Assembly (NCBI GenBank): GCA_905215095.1
Contig: CAJMOL010000032.1
Span: forward strand, 1-10,542
DNA: 10,542 nt
Reading direction: 5' to 3'
DNA from: an uncultured bacterium
GTDB taxonomy: Bacteria > Actinomycetota > Coriobacteriia > Coriobacteriales > Coriobacteriaceae
The position numbers and the translations under genes are program-made. Below are positions 6,405 to 10,542 of the stretch, in pieces (position 1 is the first letter of the stretch; every line of letters begins with the position of its first letter). Below the pieces are notes generated by a model, which was given only the letters and a program-made list of their open reading frames with translations, ran no database searches and was not told the origin of the DNA.

Positions 6405-7265
6405 ATGGCAGAGCACATGGCTCAGCAAAATGCCGAGGGCTCGCGTGATCTGTCCACGCTGGTCGATGCGTCGGCCGAGCTGCAGCATCTGGTGCAGACT
6501 ATCTGGCGCTTGCGTCAGCCCGACGGCTGCCCGTGGGACCGCGAGCAGACGCATCAGAGCATCGGCAAGAACATGATCGAGGAAGCCTACGAGGCGCTCG
6601 ATTGCATCGAGACCGACGACGCGGCGCATCTGCGCGAGGAGCTCGGCGACGTGCTCATGCAGGTAGTGTTGCATGCGCAGATCGCGGCGGACGCCGGCGA
6701 GTTTACGCTGGCCGACGTGGCGCGCGATATTGACGCCAAGCTCATTCGCCGTCATCCGCACGTGTTTGGCGATGCGGATGCCGAGAACTCCGACGAGGTA
6801 CTCAAGATTTGGGACGAGGTCAAGCTTGCCGAGAAGGCCGCCAAGGACAAGGCCGTGGCGGCAGGCGAGGCCGCGCCCGAGGGTTTGCTCGACGGCGTGC
6901 CCACGCATCTGCCGGCGCTGATGCAGGCTCAGAAGGTGTCGCGCAAGGCGGCTGCCGTGGGCTTTGAGTGGGAGACGGTCCAGGATGTGTGGGACGAGGT
7001 CGCCGAGGAGCATGCCGAGTTTGAGGCCGAGGCTCCCGGAACGCCCGAGCGCGAAATGGAGTTTGGCGATCTGCTCTTTGCCCTGGTCAACGTCGCGCGC
7101 AAGGAGGGTATCGACGCCGAGAGCGCCCTGCGTGCCAGCACAGCAAAGTTCCGCCGCCGCTGGGCCGCGATGGAGCAGATGGCGGCCGATGCCCACGTGG
7201 ATCTGGCCGAGCTCTCGACCCACGGCCTCAACGACCTGTGGGATGCCGCAAAGGCAGGGGAGTAA
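6405..7265 (+). CDS. mazG: Nucleoside triphosphate pyrophosphohydrolase MazG
   Basis: A 286-residue MazG that hydrolyses NTPs and dNTPs to the monophosphate plus pyrophosphate. It limits misuse of abnormal nucleotides; in mycobacteria it removes oxidised dCTP, and in E. coli it also affects the alarmone response. The N-terminal domain has the signature GCPWDREQTHQS (41-52), EEAYEALD (59-66) and REELGDVLMQVV (77-88), which supply the metal-binding acidic residues. RRHPHVFGD (115-123) and the later KAAAVGFEWE (181-190) and MEFGDLLFALVNVAR (218-232) mark the second MazG domain, giving the two-domain form known from E. coli (263 residues). The Ala/Lys/Glu-rich linker at 140-160 accounts for some of the extra length. 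GGAGGAGG at 6391-6398, within the end of yfcE, serves as Shine-Dalgarno, and the genes are 2 bases apart. An open frame extends upstream to 5895 but merely reads yfcE out of frame. A strong terminator follows. Confidence 0.95.
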   Translation: MAEHMAQQNAEGSRDLSTLVDASAELQHLVQTIWRLRQPDGCPWDREQTHQSIGKNMIEEAYEALDCIETDDAAHLREELGDVLMQVVLHAQIAADAGEFTLADVARDIDAKLIRRHPHVFGDADAENSDEVLKIWDEVKLAEKAAKDKAVAAGEAAPEGLLDGVPTHLPALMQAQKVSRKAAAVGFEWETVQDVWDEVAEEHAEFEAEAPGTPEREMEFGDLLFALVNVARKEGIDAESALRASTAKFRRRWAAMEQMAADAHVDLAELSTHGLNDLWDAAKAGE

Positions 7266-7271
7266 TACCGC

Positions 7272-7318
7272 GGGAGCGATGGGACGGACTTGTCCCATCG
7301 CTCCCATTATTTTTTTTA
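7272..7318 (+). terminator. Rho-independent terminator after mazG
   Basis: A perfect 14-base stem (7272-7285 with 7292-7305; left arm GGGAGCGATGGGAC) encloses a 6-base loop GGACTT and is followed by ATTATTTTTTTT. It lies 6 bases after the mazG stop and should end the LarC2-like/yfcE/mazG transcript. Confidence 0.95.
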
Positions 7319-7324
7319 AAAAGA

Positions 7325-7354
7325 TTGTATCCCTCGGCTAACTTAGGGCATAAT
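7325..7354 (+). promoter_or_regulatory. Probable enolase promoter
   Basis: TTGTAT (7325-7330) and CATAAT (7349-7354) are separated by 18 bases. The -10 matches at five of six positions, while the -35 matches only in TTG. It lies directly after the mazG terminator and about 100 bases before the enolase start, predicting a start near 7361 and a leader of about 96 bases. Confidence 0.55.
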
Positions 7355-7379
7355 GCAAAAAGTGCGACACGGCTAACTT

Positions 7380-7380
<1 letters not shown>
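7335..7380. repeat. 11-base direct repeat at the enolase promoter
   Basis: CGGCTAACTTA occurs at 7335-7345 and again at 7370-7380, with starts 35 bases apart. The first copy falls between the proposed -35 and -10, and the second is about 10-20 bases into the proposed leader. Two same-face copies bracketing a transcription start suggest a regulator site, but no regulator is identified. Confidence 0.6.
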
Positions 7381-8746
<1,366 letters not shown>

Positions 8747-8758
8747 ACGGGCGAATTT

Positions 8759-8792
8759 GGCGAGGGGGAGGCTGACTCGGTTCCGCCTCGCC
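8759..8792 (+). repeat. Hairpin after the enolase stop codon
   Basis: GGCGAGG (8759-8765) pairs with CCTCGCC (8786-8792) around a 20-base loop that could pair further. No T-run follows, so it is not itself a terminator. It may stabilise the 3' end of the enolase mRNA ahead of the true terminator 27 bases on. Confidence 0.4.
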
Positions 8793-8818
8793 TTGGCTGG
8801 ATGCCGCAAAGCGCTATG

Positions 8819-8850
8819 GGCGCTGGGCCATACGGCTCAGCGCCTTTTTT
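8819..8850 (+). terminator. Rho-independent terminator after enolase
   Basis: The stem GGCGCTG/CAGCGCC (8819-8825 with 8838-8844) continues through a G-U pair and GCC/GGC to a 4-base loop ATAC, and is followed by TTTTTT (8845-8850). It should separate enolase from the divIC unit. Confidence 0.92.
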
Positions 8851-8889
8851 ATGTCGAGCAAGGGCCGCCGAAGGCGGTGCGCGCACTCG

Positions 8890-8898
8890 TGCTATAAC
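8890..8898 (+). promoter_or_regulatory. Probable extended -10 promoter for the divIC-ppx/gppA unit
   Basis: TGCTATAAC is a TG-n extended -10 with a five-of-six hexamer TATAAC at 8893-8898. No recognisable -35 lies 17-18 bases upstream, which is tolerated for extended -10 promoters. A CCGCC-GAA-GGCGG hairpin lies just upstream within 8860-8880. The predicted leader is about 36 bases. Confidence 0.55.
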
Positions 8899-8941
8899 TA
8901 AAAGACTTAGCGCAAACAAACCTCAACCGCACAAGGCGCAC

Positions 8942-9703
8942 ATGGATCAGATTTACGACAACAGGTACTATTCCGCCGGTTCGCGTGAGCCGTCGCCTCG
9001 CCGTGCGCGCACGGTGCAGCTCGGTGGGTCCGCCTACGCCGGCGCCGACCGCTCCATGCAGCGCCCGACAAGTACCTCGCGCCCCAATGCTCAAGTGAAT
9101 ACTTCGACAGATGGACCAGTGCGCCCGGCACGTTCGTCGCATGCGTCGCGTCCCTCGGCCCAGACGCACGACAGGTCGAGCAGACCCTCGAGCCGTCTTT
9201 CGGGCTCGGACTTCATGCATTACGCCAACGATAACGCGGTGGTCAAGGCAATCTACGACTTTACCCACGGTCCCCAGCGAGGGCTGTTTGTTGGCATTGT
9301 CGTCGCCCTGGCGCTCGTGAGCCTGTACTTCCCCGTGCGCGACCTGTATGTTGCAAAACGCTCGAGCGACATCTTGGCCAAGCAGGTCGAGATTCGCGAG
9401 CAATATAACGACGACCTGCAAAAAAGCGTCGACAAGCTGCTCTCGGAGGAGGGTATCAAGGACGCGGCATCCGAGGATCTGGGCCTGGTGATGCCCGGCG
9501 AGAAGAGGATTGAAGTGCAGGGCCTGGACGACGATTCGGATGCCTCGCCGAGCAAAAAGTCCTCAAACGCCAAGAAGGCCAGCGAAGTTGCCAAGGAAAT
9601 CGAAGAAGTCGGTAAGGACGTGCCGTGGTACATCCAGGCGCTCGACATGCTGTTTGGGTTTAACGGTGTCGAGGGCCAGACGGTCGTGTCCAACGGCAAA
9701 TAG
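8942..9703 (+). CDS. DivIC/FtsB-type septum formation initiator protein
   Basis: A 253-residue bitopic membrane protein of the DivIC/FtsB family, which acts at the division septum with FtsL and FtsQ/DivIB. Residues 1-95 form a basic Ser/Arg/Pro-rich, probably disordered cytoplasmic region. One membrane helix spans about 113-131. A coiled coil follows (about 138-170), then the family motif ASEDLGLVMPGEKRIEV (176-192). The C-terminus goes beyond a minimal FtsB: an acidic, then Lys/Ser-rich stretch (195-225) and an aromatic end with VPWYIQALDMLFGF (227-240). The ATG at 8942 is preferred because AAGG lies just upstream and the probable promoter is at 8890-8898. The frame is open back to 8801, but that would run through the enolase terminator. 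The ppx/gppA-type gene follows after 20 bases, so the two are probably co-transcribed. Its place after enolase is as in other actinobacteria. Confidence 0.88.
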   Translation: MDQIYDNRYYSAGSREPSPRRARTVQLGGSAYAGADRSMQRPTSTSRPNAQVNTSTDGPVRPARSSHASRPSAQTHDRSSRPSSRLSGSDFMHYANDNAVVKAIYDFTHGPQRGLFVGIVVALALVSLYFPVRDLYVAKRSSDILAKQVEIREQYNDDLQKSVDKLLSEEGIKDAASEDLGLVMPGEKRIEVQGLDDDSDASPSKKSSNAKKASEVAKEIEEVGKDVPWYIQALDMLFGFNGVEGQTVVSNGK

Positions 9704-9723
9704 CGCCCGGAGGGGAGCCCGCA

Positions 9724-10542
9724 ATGACAAATTGCAAACGCTATAAGGTGGCCGCGATCGACCTGGGAACGGTGTCGTCGCGACTGGTGTTGGCCCAGGT
9801 CGAGGGCGGGGCGATCGTGGAATCGTCCAAGCATACCGAGATTACCGACCTGGGCGAGGGTGTGGACGCGACGGGTCGCTTTTGCGAGGCGGCTGTCGAG
9901 CGTGTGCTCGCTGCGTGCCGAATGTTTGTGGACGAGGCTTGTGCCTTTGGGGCCGCGTGCATCTGCACCACCTGCACGAGCGCCGCGCGTGATGCGTCCA
10001 ACGCAGCATTGCTGCTGGACGGCCTGCGCGGGCTGGAGCTCGAACCACAGGTGATTCCGGGCGAGGTCGAGGCACGCCTGACGTTTTTTGGCGTGGCGCA
10101 CGACTTTGCCGGCGAGCGCATCATTGTTGCCGATTCGGGTGGCGGATCCACGGAACTCGCGACGGGCGTGTACGCGCCGGAGCGCGGGGTCTTTGCGCTG
10201 GAAGGAACGCGCTCGCTGGACATCGGTTGTCGCCGTGTGACGGAGCGGTTTTTCTCGGCGCTGCCGCCTGCGGACGGCGAGCTTGCTGCCGCTGCCTCGT
10301 GGGCAGGCGAGCAGTTCGCCGCCTATTTTGAAGGCCTGCCCAGCGACTTTGAGCGTGCAGAGCGCCTGGTCGCGGTGGGTGGCACCGTCACCACACTCGT
10401 GGCGCTGGTTCACGAGCTGGAGCCGTATGATTCGAGCTTCGTGCACCTGCGCGAGCTTTCGCTGGAGCAGATCTCGGCCGCCATCGAGCGCATGTCTGTG
10501 TTGGACGCGGAAGGCATCGCCGCGTTGCCAGGCGTGCAGCCC
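9724..10542 (+). CDS. Ppx/GppA-family phosphatase, N-terminal part
   Basis: The first 273 codons of an exopolyphosphatase/guanosine pentaphosphatase family protein, open to the right edge. These enzymes of the ASKHA fold shorten polyphosphate or convert pppGpp to ppGpp; sequence alone does not tell which applies. Motifs seen: AAIDLGTVSSRL (10-21, phosphate-1 loop), ITDLGEGVDATGR (40-52), CTSAARDASN (84-93), VIPGEVEARLTFFGV (110-124) with the conserved glutamate, VADSGGGSTEL (135-145, phosphate-2), DIGCRRVTERF (167-177) and VAVGGTVTTL (216-225). Most relatives have Asn in the first loop (GTN or GSN); here it is Val17. The start is supported by GGAGGGGAG (9709-9717), 6 bases before the ATG. The protein is cytoplasmic. 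The full length, normally over 300 residues, lies beyond the window. Confidence 0.92.
   Translation, partial: MTNCKRYKVAAIDLGTVSSRLVLAQVEGGAIVESSKHTEITDLGEGVDATGRFCEAAVERVLAACRMFVDEACAFGAACICTTCTSAARDASNAALLLDGLRGLELEPQVIPGEVEARLTFFGVAHDFAGERIIVADSGGGSTELATGVYAPERGVFALEGTRSLDIGCRRVTERFFSALPPADGELAAAASWAGEQFAAYFEGLPSDFERAERLVAVGGTVTTLVALVHELEPYDSSFVHLRELSLEQISAAIERMSVLDAEGIAALPGVQP

Noticed and set aside
8801..8941. N-terminal extension of the DivIC-like protein to 8801
   Set aside because: It would translate through the enolase terminator and the probable promoter at 8890-8898.

Overview
The window is a high-GC chromosomal stretch of ordinary bacterial genes. I infer an actinobacterium of the Coriobacteriia, resembling Collinsella or Olsenella. 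The grounds are the GC-rich codon use, the protein style, the tandem YhgE/Pip proteins, and a mazG-eno-divIC-ppx/gppA order like that of other Actinobacteria. This assignment is by recognition only; no search was run. I see no transposase, phage gene, CRISPR array, tRNA or rRNA.

Layout: every gene in 1-5021 lies on the minus strand and every gene from 5313 onward lies on the plus strand, so 5022-5312 is a divergent intergenic region. Minus strand, in transcription order: a PHP-domain phosphoesterase of the histidinol-phosphatase (HisK) type (5021-4110), a 216-base gap with small palindromes and a 27-base repeat unit, a 929-residue YhgE/Pip membrane protein (3893-1104), and a second YhgE/Pip paralogue that starts on the base after the first one's stop codon and runs off the left edge (1103-1). 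Plus strand: a stand-alone LarC C-terminal (LarC2-like) protein, a YfcE-type phosphodiesterase and MazG, closely spaced and probably one operon ending in a strong terminator (7272-7318). Next comes enolase as its own unit with a promoter, a direct repeat and its own terminator (8819-8850). Last come a DivIC/FtsB-type septum protein and an Ppx/GppA-type phosphatase that runs off the right edge.

How they fit together: the two YhgE/Pip proteins look like a co-translated envelope pair, in a family that includes phage receptors. The plus-strand genes are mainly housekeeping: nucleotide clean-up (MazG), glycolysis (enolase), division (DivIC) and polyphosphate or alarmone turnover (Ppx/GppA). The less ordinary points are the lone LarC2-like protein with no other lar gene in view, an almost perfect 23-base inverted repeat at the strand switch, a 27-base repeat unit touching the PHP stop codon, and an 11-base direct repeat plus a possible 26-codon leader ORF in front of enolase. 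I found no convincing new multi-gene system.
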